This document shows, in pieces, positions 28,649 through 38,122 of a stretch of DNA of 38,122 nucleotides. How positions within the stretch are numbered: the first letter of the stretch is position 1; the number at the start of each line of letters is the position of its first letter. This stretch comes from an uncultured Verrucomicrobiota bacterium (GTDB taxonomy: Bacteria > Verrucomicrobiota > Verrucomicrobiia > Limisphaerales > AAA164-E04): NCBI GenBank assembly GCA_913061285.1, contig CAJXVR010000028.1, positions 1-38,122 on the forward strand, read 5' to 3'. Made by a program: the position numbers and the translations under genes. The notes beneath the pieces were generated by a model. That model did not search any database, was not told the origin of the DNA, and saw only the letters and a program-made list of their open reading frames with translations.

Positions 28649-28762
28649 CCTTTGATGAGGTCATGAGCGCAGAAGGTCGAATCGCCTTCAATTTCACACT
28701 CTCCCAAGTGTTTCAACAATCCCAGTCCGGATCTCTCTGCTTGGGACTCATTCACAAGATCC

Positions 28763-29002
28763 ATGACCGATACCTCAAAACTTTCTGATCTCGCGACGGG
28801 AAACTTCGCCACGATCGCTGCTCTCCCACACGGAGCGCCGGGATTAACCCGTCTTCGGGAAATGGGAGTCCTACCCGGAACTAGGATCCAACTAATCCGC
28901 AGAGCGCCTCTCGGTGATCCGATTGAAATCTCGGTTCGGGGTTCGCTTCTTTCAATTCGCCAACAGGAGGCCGAACTGATCGAAGTTCGAGCAGAAGACT
29001 AG
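28763..29002 (+). CDS. feoA: FeoA-domain protein, second copy
   Basis: LPHGAPGLTRLREMGVLPGTRIQLIRRAPLGDPIEISVRGSLLSIRQQEAELIEV. Confidence 0.92.
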   Translation: MTDTSKLSDLATGNFATIAALPHGAPGLTRLREMGVLPGTRIQLIRRAPLGDPIEISVRGSLLSIRQQEAELIEVRAED

Positions 29003-29026
29003 GGCGAACAGCGCCTTTCGACGAAC

Positions 29027-31120
29027 ATGTCATCTAACGAATCGCTTTCATCTGACCGTTTGACCTACGCACTCGTTGGCAATCCCAACTGCGGAAAGAC
29101 CACCGTCTTTAACGCACTCACCGGGCTACGCCAAAAAGTCGGGAACTATCCGGGCGTCACCGTAGAACGAAAGGAAGGCGAGTGCACGTCGCCACGGGGA
29201 GAACGGATCCGACTCATCGACCTTCCGGGGTCCTACTCGCTCAACGCTCGCTCCCCGGACGAAGCCGTCTTGCGAGACGTTCTCCTGGGTCGTCGCGCCG
29301 ATACCCCACGGCCCGATCGGATCATCTGTGTCATCGACTCTAGCAACCTGGAGCGAAATCTCTACCTCGCCACTCAGATTCTCGAGCTCGGATTGCCAAC
29401 GATTCTCGTCCTCAACATGATTGACGTCGCCGAGGAAAAAGAGCTGAAGATCGATTTCACCGCTCTCGAGAAACGTTTTGAGTGCCCCGTCGTCCCAATG
29501 CAAGCTAGCACTCAGAAGGGACTGGTAGAGCTCAAGTTCGCTATCGGCAAAGAAGAGTTAGCGGCACCAGGAAACATCGATCTAAAGCTCTCCCCAGCCT
29601 TATCGACCGGCCTCCAAAGCGGGCATCAAAGCCTCGTTGAGGCGGGCGTCGTCAAGAAGGACGCCCTCGTCGCGGAATCTCTCTATCTACTCTCCCAACA
29701 TGATCCAGGCCATCATGGCATCACTGACGAACAATGGCCGGTGATTGACGCGGCCCGTCTCCAATTTGAGCAAGACGTTGCGGCCTGGGAAGATCAGATC
29801 GTATCCGCCCGATACGACTGGATTCACGAGAATTGCGAGACCATTGTCCGCCGCCCAGGCACGGCGCAGGCCTCTCTTACCGATCGCCTGGACGGGTTTC
29901 TCCTCCATCCGGTCTGGGGCTGGGCCTCGGTCGTCGGTATCATGGCGGTTCTCTTTTATCTGATTTTCAGCATCGCCAATGGCCCAATGGGATGGATCGA
30001 ATCCGTATTCGCCGCCGCCAGCAACGGCGTTCAAGGCATCATGCCCCCCGGAGACCTCCGAGATCTCATCACCGATGGGGTTATCGCTGGAGTAGGAGGT
30101 GTCGTTATCTTTTTACCACAGATTCTCATTCTCTTTTTCTTTATCGGTCTCATGGAAGACACCGGCTACATGGCCCGAGTCGCTTTCATTATGGATCGGC
30201 TGATGAGCAAGGTTGGCTTGAATGGAAAGTCGTTTCTACCGCTACTGAGTTCCTACGCATGTGCTGTTCCAGGAGTGATGGCCACCCGTACGATCGATAG
30301 CCCAAAAGATCGCCTGATCACCATTCTCGTCATTCCGCTAGCTAGCTGCTCCGCCCGTCTCCCGGTCTACCTGCTAATGATCGCTACGATGATCCCATCA
30401 GAGCAAATCCCCGTTGTCACCAAAGTAGGCTTAATGGTTAGCATGTATTTCCTCGGAACGATCGGCGCCTTCGTTTTCGCCTGGCTCTTCAACCGTGGCC
30501 TGATGAAAGGGGAATCCTCACCTATGATTTTGGAACTACCCTCTTACAAAGCACCCTCACTCAAAGGAATCTTCCTCCAATTGTGGGAACGCACTCGTAT
30601 CTTCATTCGGCGGGCGGGCACTATTATTCTAGGTATATCGATTCTCCTTTGGGCGGCTGCAACCTACCCTAAATCCGATTCCGATGATCCCTCCGTCCGA
30701 CTCTCAGAAAGTATTGCCGGCAAGATCGGCCATGGCATGGAACCGCTAATCGCTCCGTTGGGATACGATTGGAAAATGGGGATTGGTCTGCTCGCTTCCT
30801 TTGCCGCACGCGAAGTATTCGTCAGCACCATGTCGATTGTCTATTCCGTTGAAGAATCAGATGATGACATTCTCCCGCTACGAGATCGCTTGCTGGCAGA
30901 GATGCGACCCGACGGAAAGCCAAGATATACCCCTCTTGTATGCTTGAGTTTGATGGTGTTCTACGTCTTTGCCATGCAGTGTATGAGCACTGTAGCAATT
31001 GTGAAACGAGAGACCAATGGGTGGAAGTGGCCGATATTTCAGGTCGGTTACATGACCGCCACCGCCTACATCGCCGCCCTTCTCGTATATCAAGCCGGCA
31101 CAGCACTCGGCTATCAGTAA
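29027..31120 (+). CDS. feoB: Ferrous iron transporter B
   Basis: ALVGNPNCGKTTVFNALTGLRQKVGNYPGVTVERKEG G1 motif, DLPGSYSL G3, CAVPGVMATRTIDSPKDRLITILVIPLASCSARLPVY core. Confidence 0.97.
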   Translation: MSSNESLSSDRLTYALVGNPNCGKTTVFNALTGLRQKVGNYPGVTVERKEGECTSPRGERIRLIDLPGSYSLNARSPDEAVLRDVLLGRRADTPRPDRIICVIDSSNLERNLYLATQILELGLPTILVLNMIDVAEEKELKIDFTALEKRFECPVVPMQASTQKGLVELKFAIGKEELAAPGNIDLKLSPALSTGLQSGHQSLVEAGVVKKDALVAESLYLLSQHDPGHHGITDEQWPVIDAARLQFEQDVAAWEDQIVSARYDWIHENCETIVRRPGTAQASLTDRLDGFLLHPVWGWASVVGIMAVLFYLIFSIANGPMGWIESVFAAASNGVQGIMPPGDLRDLITDGVIAGVGGVVIFLPQILILFFFIGLMEDTGYMARVAFIMDRLMSKVGLNGKSFLPLLSSYACAVPGVMATRTIDSPKDRLITILVIPLASCSARLPVYLLMIATMIPSEQIPVVTKVGLMVSMYFLGTIGAFVFAWLFNRGLMKGESSPMILELPSYKAPSLKGIFLQLWERTRIFIRRAGTIILGISILLWAAATYPKSDSDDPSVRLSESIAGKIGHGMEPLIAPLGYDWKMGIGLLASFAAREVFVSTMSIVYSVEESDDDILPLRDRLLAEMRPDGKPRYTPLVCLSLMVFYVFAMQCMSTVAIVKRETNGWKWPIFQVGYMTATAYIAALLVYQAGTALGYQ

Positions 31121-31126
31121 ACAAGC

Positions 31127-31270
31127 ATGTTCGCCGTGGACTGGCAGAGCTCTCTTGCACTGCTCATCGTCTTGATGACAGCAGGCATTTTTATCGGGCG
31201 CGCTCTGCGACCGAAGGGTCCGGGATGCAACGAGGGCTGTGGTTGCACCCCGACAAAACCCAAGTCGTAG
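31127..31270 (+). CDS. FeoB-associated Cys-rich small membrane protein (47 aa; not in the supplied ORF track)
   Basis: MFAVDWQSSLALLIVLMTAGIFIGRALRPKGPGCNEGCGCTPTKPKS: one TM plus C-terminal Cys cluster, 6 nt after feoB. Confidence 0.75.
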   Translation: MFAVDWQSSLALLIVLMTAGIFIGRALRPKGPGCNEGCGCTPTKPKS

Positions 31271-31282
31271 GCCGAGCAACGT

Positions 31283-31300
31283 TGAGCCGACATCGGCTCA
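31283..31300. terminator. Stem-loop between convergent genes (possible terminator)
   Basis: TGAGCCG-ACAT-CGGCTCA followed by CGCTCTTT. Confidence 0.45.
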
Positions 31301-31306
31301 CGCTCT

Positions 31307-32713
31307 TTAGGGCAGATTCGCCCGGTTGAGATTCTCAGCGTGGATCATCTTCAAGAGCCGCACCGCTGTCCCTACAATTTTCTCTCCGGAACCGGCCGCA
31401 CAGCGCGCACTAACAACTTCGTAGTTCCCTTGTGGATAGGCCCGAATATTGGGAATATAGCCAATCGAGCCATTCGCCAATTCCGCGATCATCGTCTGCT
31501 CGAACGGTGAATCCAACTTGAGATCTAGGCCAAGCTGCACAAACACCTCACCGGGCAAGGCCACCCATGCCAAGGTATTTCCGAGCGAGAATACTTGGAC
31601 CTCAACCGAAAAGGGCTCGCCCTGCCGATCGGCTACATCCAAGACCTGATGAGCCTTAACCAACTTCATAAAAGCCTCTCTCCCTCGATCATTGCCCTCT
31701 CGCACCAGAATCTTTGACGGCGCAATCTCCTCCTGCGAAATAGGCGCAAGTTCAAGAGAAACCGTCTCACTTGCTACCCGCAATGGACCGCTCACATCAC
31801 GCAAGTCTGGCCAAGCCCTCAGAACACTACCTGCCAAAACAACTCCCATACGAGCGGCATTCTCATGGCCCTTCTGAGGAGCCCGCCATTCGACGTTCAC
31901 ATGATTCACATCTCCGCAGGCCCCAGTCACATACATCGTTAGAAAGTCTTTTCCGTGCACCTGAGCCATGGCATTGGACAAGGCAAAGGGAAGGTCTGCC
32001 GAAAGACTCGGTCCTCCAACATTGTCCAAGTGAACCGCGTGATTCACGTAAGCGCCCAATGGATCAGACGCCGCCGTCTGAAAAAAAACAATGCCGACGT
32101 CAGGATCGATCGGACCGGCAGACTTGATAATTCTGGGATTGAGTTTCCCTGGATTCCACCCCACAGAGCCATCGCTCATATGGAAACGGCGATTGAAAGC
32201 AAGGGCGTCTTCAAATCCGATTGCGGCCGACACCGCTCCGTCCACCAAGTTCGCGTTGGCCTCCACAACCGCGTCAGCAATGAGATCTGGCAAAGACTCC
32301 GAGTAGCTCTCTACTAAGGGGTTTGACTTCTCTTGTCCAATACGGCGATTCGACAAAGTAGCCAAAATCGGCCCCGTATGAGCATGCGTCGCAGAGATCA
32401 TCACCTTGCCCCCCGCAATGCCACAACGACGCTGAATCGCTCGACGCGCTGCCACAACATGATGACGGCGAGTGGTGATCAGATCGACACTCACCATCGC
32501 AACCTTCTCAAGACCATCACTAACCACAATCGCGCGAGCATACAACTCATCGTGAATCTTCGTGGCGCCACGCTCATGATAGTAGCCGGCCATGGGGATT
32601 CCAAGGGGTGGCGTGATGTTGACTTGGGCTAGACCGACCTGAATGGCCGCCATCGCAATCGAGCCACTGAGCATGGTCCCCAGACCCAAACTGATTACTA
32701 AATATCGCATCAC
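31307..32713 (-). CDS. Neutral/alkaline ceramidase-like secreted protein
   Basis: AAIQVGLAQVNITPPLGIPMAGYYHERGATKIHDELYARAIVVSDG, ISATHAHTGPI, VTGACGDVNHVNVEW. Confidence 0.85.
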   Translation of the reverse strand: MMRYLVISLGLGTMLSGSIAMAAIQVGLAQVNITPPLGIPMAGYYHERGATKIHDELYARAIVVSDGLEKVAMVSVDLITTRRHHVVAARRAIQRRCGIAGGKVMISATHAHTGPILATLSNRRIGQEKSNPLVESYSESLPDLIADAVVEANANLVDGAVSAAIGFEDALAFNRRFHMSDGSVGWNPGKLNPRIIKSAGPIDPDVGIVFFQTAASDPLGAYVNHAVHLDNVGGPSLSADLPFALSNAMAQVHGKDFLTMYVTGACGDVNHVNVEWRAPQKGHENAARMGVVLAGSVLRAWPDLRDVSGPLRVASETVSLELAPISQEEIAPSKILVREGNDRGREAFMKLVKAHQVLDVADRQGEPFSVEVQVFSLGNTLAWVALPGEVFVQLGLDLKLDSPFEQTMIAELANGSIGYIPNIRAYPQGNYEVVSARCAAGSGEKIVGTAVRLLKMIHAENLNRANLP

Positions 32714-32730
32714 AAAAATAGCCTTTCTCT

Positions 32731-34293
32731 CTAAGGATCTAATCGAGCTTGAAGGGGAACTCCGGGAACAGCCCGCTTAAGGCCCCCATCAAAGCCTTTC
32801 TCGCGATATGCCCGACGCCCCAGAGACAGCTCCTCAGCATCTAAGCGCCCGTTCCCATCCCGATCATACTTCTTCAACACCTCGATAGCGATCCGCCGTT
32901 CCCGTCGATCCACTGATTTTAACCCATCGGCAAGCGCCTTAGTTCGTGACAACAAGAGATTCTCGAGGGTCGCTGTTCGATAGTCTCTCAAAGCACGCTT
33001 GAGTTGACGCTCATCTCTTTGATCGAATGCGACGACGTCCAAGATGATACTCCCCATCTCATCCTCGCTATAGGGTCCCCAATTGATCTGCTTCGGGGGA
33101 TCAAAGGGGTTAAAGGGATTGCTCGCAGAATTGTCCCATCGAATCACCGCCTCCAAGCGCGTGCCTTTCGGAAGCACAAAGGGCTCAGCAAAGCGATAGA
33201 GGTGTTGCCAGGCAAAATCCCAGTCGTCAACCCGCAACAATGCGTGCGTTTCTCCACCTGGCAAAAAGGCATTGAGCTCAAACTCCTTACCTATGTAGTG
33301 AGCATGAGGCATTGTCGCATACGCTTTGACCGGCACCGGAAGCAAGAAGGATTCACGTAGGGTATAATCTGCCACACCGGCAGGAATCTCGATTCCCGAT
33401 AAGCTTCCGAAGCTCTGGGGCACCTGGATCTCGATCGACTCCTGCTCCGGCTTCTCATCTGAAAAGTAAATCCCGATGGACGAAATCTCATCTTCCGCCG
33501 CGCCACTCGGATGAAAATGTGCTTGGAGAACTAAATCTTCACCCTTCTTAATAAGGAGCCCGACCCCCTTCGGAAAAACTCGAGCATTCGTGCCAAGCGC
33601 CCAACTCAAGATTCGTCGAGCCCCTCGTCGTTGCCCAGTCCACTTCTCAAATCCTATCGCCCGTTCCTCTTTGTCCAAGGCCTTCCATTCCTTATCGTCG
33701 GTAGCAAAGACGAGCGCATGATGGGCCACTGACCGACGCCCGGGAAGATACTCAAGCGCTCTCACCCAACGGTCCTCAGGAAGGCTTAAAGAGAATCCAA
33801 AATAGCGATAGATATCAGGCCCATCGGCAGGGATGGTATAGGCGCGATCCATCTTGAGCACCACATCCGGCGGGCCCAATTCCCAACCGTCACCATAGGT
33901 AGGCAACTCGGGCAACAAAGCAGGATCCCCCTCAGGTGTCCCACCATCAACCCACGATTGAATGAGCCGAATCTCATCGTTGCTCAAACTCGGATCATTC
34001 GCGAACGGATGCCGCGTTTGGACAGCATGCCACGGTGGCATGAAACGAGTTTCCACCACATCTTTGATCTGGCGAGCCCGCTTCCGAACATGCTCGAACG
34101 CTGTCAGTTCAAAGGGTCCGCCACCACCAGCCCGATGACAGGAAGTGCAATGCTCAAAGACAATCGGAGCTATGTCCTTAGAATACGTCGCACGGTTTCC
34201 ATCCCCCCTACATTGAGGAACCATGATCAGCGCCAGAAGCGTCCAACCAACCGTGCTACGATACCAAGTCTTCAATAGTCTCATCATACCCAC
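32731..34293 (-). CDS. Cytochrome c-like / copper monooxygenase-fold secreted protein with C-terminal EF-hand
   Basis: YSKDIAPIVFEHCTSCHRAGGGGPFELTAFEHVRKRARQIKDVVETRFMPPW; MPHAHYIGKEFELNAFLPGG; DRDGNGRLDAEEL EF-hand. Confidence 0.82.
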   Translation of the reverse strand: MGMMRLLKTWYRSTVGWTLLALIMVPQCRGDGNRATYSKDIAPIVFEHCTSCHRAGGGGPFELTAFEHVRKRARQIKDVVETRFMPPWHAVQTRHPFANDPSLSNDEIRLIQSWVDGGTPEGDPALLPELPTYGDGWELGPPDVVLKMDRAYTIPADGPDIYRYFGFSLSLPEDRWVRALEYLPGRRSVAHHALVFATDDKEWKALDKEERAIGFEKWTGQRRGARRILSWALGTNARVFPKGVGLLIKKGEDLVLQAHFHPSGAAEDEISSIGIYFSDEKPEQESIEIQVPQSFGSLSGIEIPAGVADYTLRESFLLPVPVKAYATMPHAHYIGKEFELNAFLPGGETHALLRVDDWDFAWQHLYRFAEPFVLPKGTRLEAVIRWDNSASNPFNPFDPPKQINWGPYSEDEMGSIILDVVAFDQRDERQLKRALRDYRTATLENLLLSRTKALADGLKSVDRRERRIAIEVLKKYDRDGNGRLDAEELSLGRRAYREKGFDGGLKRAVPGVPLQARLDP

Positions 34294-34469
34294 CCCTTAA
34301 CTACTCCCCCTCGCTTCAGGGAGCAAGTTCAATAGGGCTAGCACGATCGGCACTGGTGTTTCTCAGTTACGACGCTAAGCTTTTGAAGGCACTCGTGAGA
34401 ATCGTTCCCTATTCGATCAGACACAGCCCTTTTTCGTAAACAAACCAGAATCGATCCAATATCAAAACG

Positions 34470-35150
34470 ATGCGCGTCTCTCGAAATGCAACAAGAAGAG
34501 GCTTCACCCTCATTGAGCTATTGGTTGTGATTGCCATCATCGCCATTCTGGCAGGGATGCTCCTGCCAGCTCTATCAAAAGCCAAGGAACGAGCCCGTCG
34601 CACAAAATGTCTGAGCAACCTACGGCAAGTGGGCTTGGCTTTCGAAATGTACGGTCTCGATAACAATAACAAACTTCCGTCCCACGAAGCAGGTGGCAAC
34701 GGATGGCTTTGGGATCTCCCGCTGCCAACCGCAGATATTATTACAGACGCCGGTGCCAATCGCTCCATTCTCTATTGTCCCTCCTCAAGTGTTAAAGATG
34801 TCGATCTGTGGTGGGAATTCAGCCCGGTCAATCGCGTGACGGGATACATCTGGTTGATCAAGAGAAAAGGCCCTCCTCCTCTCACCGATCCTGACTACCG
34901 CTACTTGGAGAGCATGACTCATCCCAGTCCTTCGAATACCGAAGTCACCTTCGATTGGATCCTATCAGAAAAAGACACCAACTTCACCAAGGTGCCGGCC
35001 TCAACAGTCCCTCATATCCGAACAAGTCATCTCAATCAACAGCGCCCTTCTGGGGGAAACTTTCTTTTTCTGGACGGCAGCGTCCGCTGGCGACCTTTCG
35101 CCGAAATGGAGTATCGATTCGGAAACACAAGCCGTCAGCTATGGTGGTAG
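34470..35150 (+). CDS. Type II secretion-like pseudopilin
   Basis: [64 protein letters not shown]. Confidence 0.92.
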   Translation: MRVSRNATRRGFTLIELLVVIAIIAILAGMLLPALSKAKERARRTKCLSNLRQVGLAFEMYGLDNNNKLPSHEAGGNGWLWDLPLPTADIITDAGANRSILYCPSSSVKDVDLWWEFSPVNRVTGYIWLIKRKGPPPLTDPDYRYLESMTHPSPSNTEVTFDWILSEKDTNFTKVPASTVPHIRTSHLNQQRPSGGNFLFLDGSVRWRPFAEMEYRFGNTSRQLWW

Positions 35151-35291
35151 CATTTCCGAGATTTCTTATCGTCGCCTAGACAAGATCGCGAGCCCTCCCG
35201 GGATCCCTTGCATTTCACCTCACAGCAGGCAATCCGGTTAACTCATTTCTTTCGATCTCATTAGCCAAAGAACAGCTTTTGCTCTATCAGT

Positions 35292-36647
35292 ATGCCACGT
35301 ATGAATGATCACAGCTTTGATGCCATTGTCGTCGGTTCCGGCACTTCCGCCTATTATGCTATCAGCACGCTCAACGATGCGGGAAAGAAAGTTGCCATGG
35401 TTGATGAACGCCCTTACGGAGGCACCTGTGCTCTCAGAGGATGCCAGCCGAAAAAGTACCTGGTCTGCAACGCCGAGACAATCGCTTCAACGAGAGATCT
35501 CCAAAGCCGAGGCATCGATGGCCAAGTAACCACCAACTGGAAGGCACTTCAATCCCTCAAGGGTGCCTTTCTAGAAGGCCGCTCTGAAGGCGAAGTCAAT
35601 GATTGGAAAGAAGCAGGCGTGGCCACCTTCCACGGACATGCCTCGATGACTGGGGAGACTGAAGTCACGGTGGGCGATGATCGATTAAACGCAGCGCACA
35701 TTATCCTAGCCACCGGTGCCACACCCCGTCGCGCGGACATTCCGGGCTTAGAAAACATTCACGATAGTGAACATTTTCTAAACCTCCCTGAACTACCCAA
35801 ACGAATTACTTTTATCGGCGGAGGCTATATCTCTTTCGAATTCGCGCACGTCGCGATCCATGCCGGCGTGGAAGAAGTCACCATTCTTCATCGATCCGCT
35901 CAGCCGCTCAAGGCCTTTGACGCCGATATTGTCGATGTGGTCCTCGCAGCCAGTCGAGCGCACGGCATCAAGGTGATCATCAACGAATCGCCCCTCGCCG
36001 TCGAACGCACCGAGACAGGGCTTTGCATTCAAGGTTCGTCCGGGGACTCGTATGAAACCGACCTCATCATTGAAGCCACCGGACGAGTCCCTAACATCAG
36101 TGTCCTCGCAGCCAATCAAGGAGCTGTCGATCACTCTCCCAAAGGGGTTACGGTCAACGAGTTCATGCAGAGCGTTTCGAATCCCAAGGTCTACGCCATA
36201 GGGGATTGTGCAGCCACGCCCTACATGTTAGCTACAGTAGCGGACGAGGAAGGGAAGGTCGCAGCCCAGAACATCCTTCATGGCAATACCAAGACGGTCG
36301 ACTATGAAGGGATTCCCAGCGCCGTCTTCACCATCCCAAGTATCGGATCGGTCGGCTTAACGGAATCTCAGGCAAAGGCCAAAGGCCTCGACTTTAGAGT
36401 CAACAAGGGGACCACTAAAAACTGGCCCTCGTCCAAACGAATTGGTGAGCTTCATTCTGGCTACAAGGTGCTCATCGACAATCAAACGAACACAATCATC
36501 GGAGCTCATCTCGCTCGGCATCATTCGTCGGAAGTGATCAACGTATTCGCCCTTGCCATGAAGCACGGCATCACCGCGTCAGCCCTCGGAGACTTCATGT
36601 GGGCCTACCCCACCCTCACTTCCGATCTTAAATATATGGTGAAATAA
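35292..36647 (+). CDS. Pyridine nucleotide-disulfide oxidoreductase family (FAD/NAD(P)) protein
   Basis: FDAIVVGSGTSAYYAISTLNDAGKKVAMVDERPYGGTCALRGCQPKKYLV; HIILATGATPRR; VYAIGDCAATPYMLATVADEEG. Confidence 0.92.
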   Translation: MPRMNDHSFDAIVVGSGTSAYYAISTLNDAGKKVAMVDERPYGGTCALRGCQPKKYLVCNAETIASTRDLQSRGIDGQVTTNWKALQSLKGAFLEGRSEGEVNDWKEAGVATFHGHASMTGETEVTVGDDRLNAAHIILATGATPRRADIPGLENIHDSEHFLNLPELPKRITFIGGGYISFEFAHVAIHAGVEEVTILHRSAQPLKAFDADIVDVVLAASRAHGIKVIINESPLAVERTETGLCIQGSSGDSYETDLIIEATGRVPNISVLAANQGAVDHSPKGVTVNEFMQSVSNPKVYAIGDCAATPYMLATVADEEGKVAAQNILHGNTKTVDYEGIPSAVFTIPSIGSVGLTESQAKAKGLDFRVNKGTTKNWPSSKRIGELHSGYKVLIDNQTNTIIGAHLARHHSSEVINVFALAMKHGITASALGDFMWAYPTLTSDLKYMVK

Positions 36648-36685
36648 GGCCGGTCCCGATTCCGCTGAACCAAGAGCTCTGAAGC

Positions 36686-38072
36686 CTATTTCACCAGAAA
36701 CGTTCCCTCGTCGCATTCCACACGGATCGATTCTGGAAGCGTTCTTGGGTTAAGTTTCAGCACAATGTCATGAACACCAGCCTCTAACTCTACTCGGCTG
36801 AGATCGGCAAAGTCCCGTGGCTCCCCGTCGATCCACAGTCGTGTATCTTTGGGCGCGGTAAATCGCAGTGTGACGAGGCCTTTGCGGGCTACCTGTAATT
36901 GAGTCGCTGAGAAGAGCCCGATCAAACTCGTCACCTGATTGATGTTCCTCAAATTCAGAGCCTCACGCATCGTATCTTGCATTAAACGCCCATCTACTAA
37001 AGTCATCGCTGGTCGCCATTGATTGCCAGACGGATCAGCAATGATTCGATCAATGCCAAATTGTTCATCTGTATGTCGGCCCGCACGCAAGCGCCAACGT
37101 CGCGCCACATTACCCCGCGCTGCATCGAACCGACCTTGTTTGCCAAGCTCCGAGAGGAACCGGAACAAATCCAATTGATCACCCTCTTCTAAACCGTCAA
37201 TCAATCCTGCCGGCATCAACGATCCGCCAGCGATTCGATTCGCGACATTCTGCTTAGCAATGGATACCGTCTGATTCGCTGTGTTTCGCAACACCAATTC
37301 CGAGTTATCTTCTCTCACCAAAATACCGCTGTACTCTTCGCCATCGTTGGTCTCGACAATGATAGAATGGTAACCCTCTTTGATCTTATCATTCGGAGCC
37401 AGCAGCGACTCAACCAAGTAATCAAGAGGAGCACTGGCACCAATGGATGTTAAGTCCGGTCCAACTTGCCCTCCAACACCGCCGATGGCGTGACACATCA
37501 CACAACCTAATTCCAATCTGCGATAGACAGCCTCGCCTCGGTCAGGATTGCCTCTTCTGAAAGCAGCTTGAGCGAGCTGTCCAATTCGCACGCTTCCAAC
37601 TTCCCCTTCAGAGGGAGCCAGGTCAGCGGCTCGCTCTAAACTCAAGAGCAACTCGGAGAGATTCTTCCCGGTTTCTCGAGCAACCCGCATCCCACTCTTG
37701 GCCGCAATCTCCGTCAGCGGCACCTCCCGCAGGGCCTTGACGACAACCGGCCCCGATCCCTTTTGACGCAATATCGTCTCCCAGGTCGCCCGCAGGTCGG
37801 CTTCCTCGGTCAGTTGATTGAGCACGCCCAAGATCGGCTGGATAGCGTCCCCTAAATTCATCGCCGCCATGGCCTGGGCAAGCTGAGGGCGAATCGACGC
37901 AGAATCTGAATTTGCGAGCAAGGCCTTCAGCTTCTCATACGAGGAGCCAGAGCCAAGACTTCGCAAAGCGTCAATGGCTGCGTCGCGCGCTGAGCGAGGT
38001 GACTGAACGCTCCCCGCTTTCGTCTGAAATTCCGACTCAAAGGCGTGCAACTTCCAGGCGCCAGCCAACCTC
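36686..38072 (-). CDS. PVC-type heme-binding domain protein, 5' truncated by contig edge
   Basis: LELGCVMCHAIGGVGGQVGPDLTSIGASAPLDYLVESLLAPNDKIKEGYHSIIVETNDGEEYSGILVRED; the first listed residues (MGSEMCIRDR) are adapter. Confidence 0.88.
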
Positions 38073-38122
38073 CTGTCTCTTATACACATCTCCGAGCCCA
38101 CGAGACCTCTCTACATCTCGTA
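38073..38122. other. Nextera i7 adapter plus index (sequencing artefact)
   Basis: CTGTCTCTTATACACATCTCCGAGCCCACGAGAC + CTCTCTAC + ATCTCGTA. Confidence 0.98.

Noticed and set aside
29833-30300. 155-aa overlapping ORF within feoB
   Set aside because: Arg/His/Ser-rich out-of-frame translation of conserved feoB.
33291-33506. RSRSRSRSR repeat peptide
   Set aside because: Alternate frame of the cytochrome/EF-hand gene; created by local CTCGAT/GGATCTCG-type sequence, not a real protein.
1-38122. Terminal inverted repeats of the contig, suggesting a linear plasmid, phage or transposon
   Set aside because: The shared terminal sequence is Nextera adapter, not biological.
1-38122. CRISPR arrays, rRNA or tRNA genes
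   Set aside because: No regularly spaced direct repeats, no rRNA-like tracts and no tRNA T-arm motifs in a cloverleaf context were seen on reading both strands.

Overview
The window looks like a metagenome-derived contig from a PVC-type bacterium, probably Verrucomicrobiota. That guess rests on the gene content: Planctomycete-type heme-binding cytochromes, a DUF1501/DUF1800 pair, orphan pseudopilins and a PEP-CTERM protein. Both ends carry Nextera adapter sequence (1-39 and 38073-38122), so the real insert is about 40-38072 and both terminal cytochrome genes are truncated. Ordinary-looking genes include a serine hydrolase, an MDR dehydrogenase, tyrS, a nucleotide-kinase-like protein, a feoA-feoA-feoB locus followed by a small Cys-rich ORF absent from the supplied ORF track, a ceramidase-like protein, a cytochrome/EF-hand protein and a disulfide-oxidoreductase homologue.

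The least ordinary region is 1.8-9.0 kb. A tyrosine recombinase is preceded by a dyad-symmetric site with a 6-nt spacer AGGACG. A second dyad with the same spacer in the same orientation lies about 3.5 kb downstream. The two sites look like core recombination sites bounding a small putative integrative element that carries a pseudopilin and a coiled-coil/tail-collar protein. Beyond it lie several ORFan secreted proteins and two truncated gene remnants.

A second hidden feature is a decayed, internally deleted group II intron at about 20393-21182 on the minus strand, placed directly after a rho-independent terminator. Protein architectures of note are a beta-propeller nested inside a Calx-beta domain, a duplicated module inside a DUF1800 protein, and a 7-repeat FG-GAP PEP-CTERM protein. 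All assignments come from reading the sequence by eye. No database search was run.
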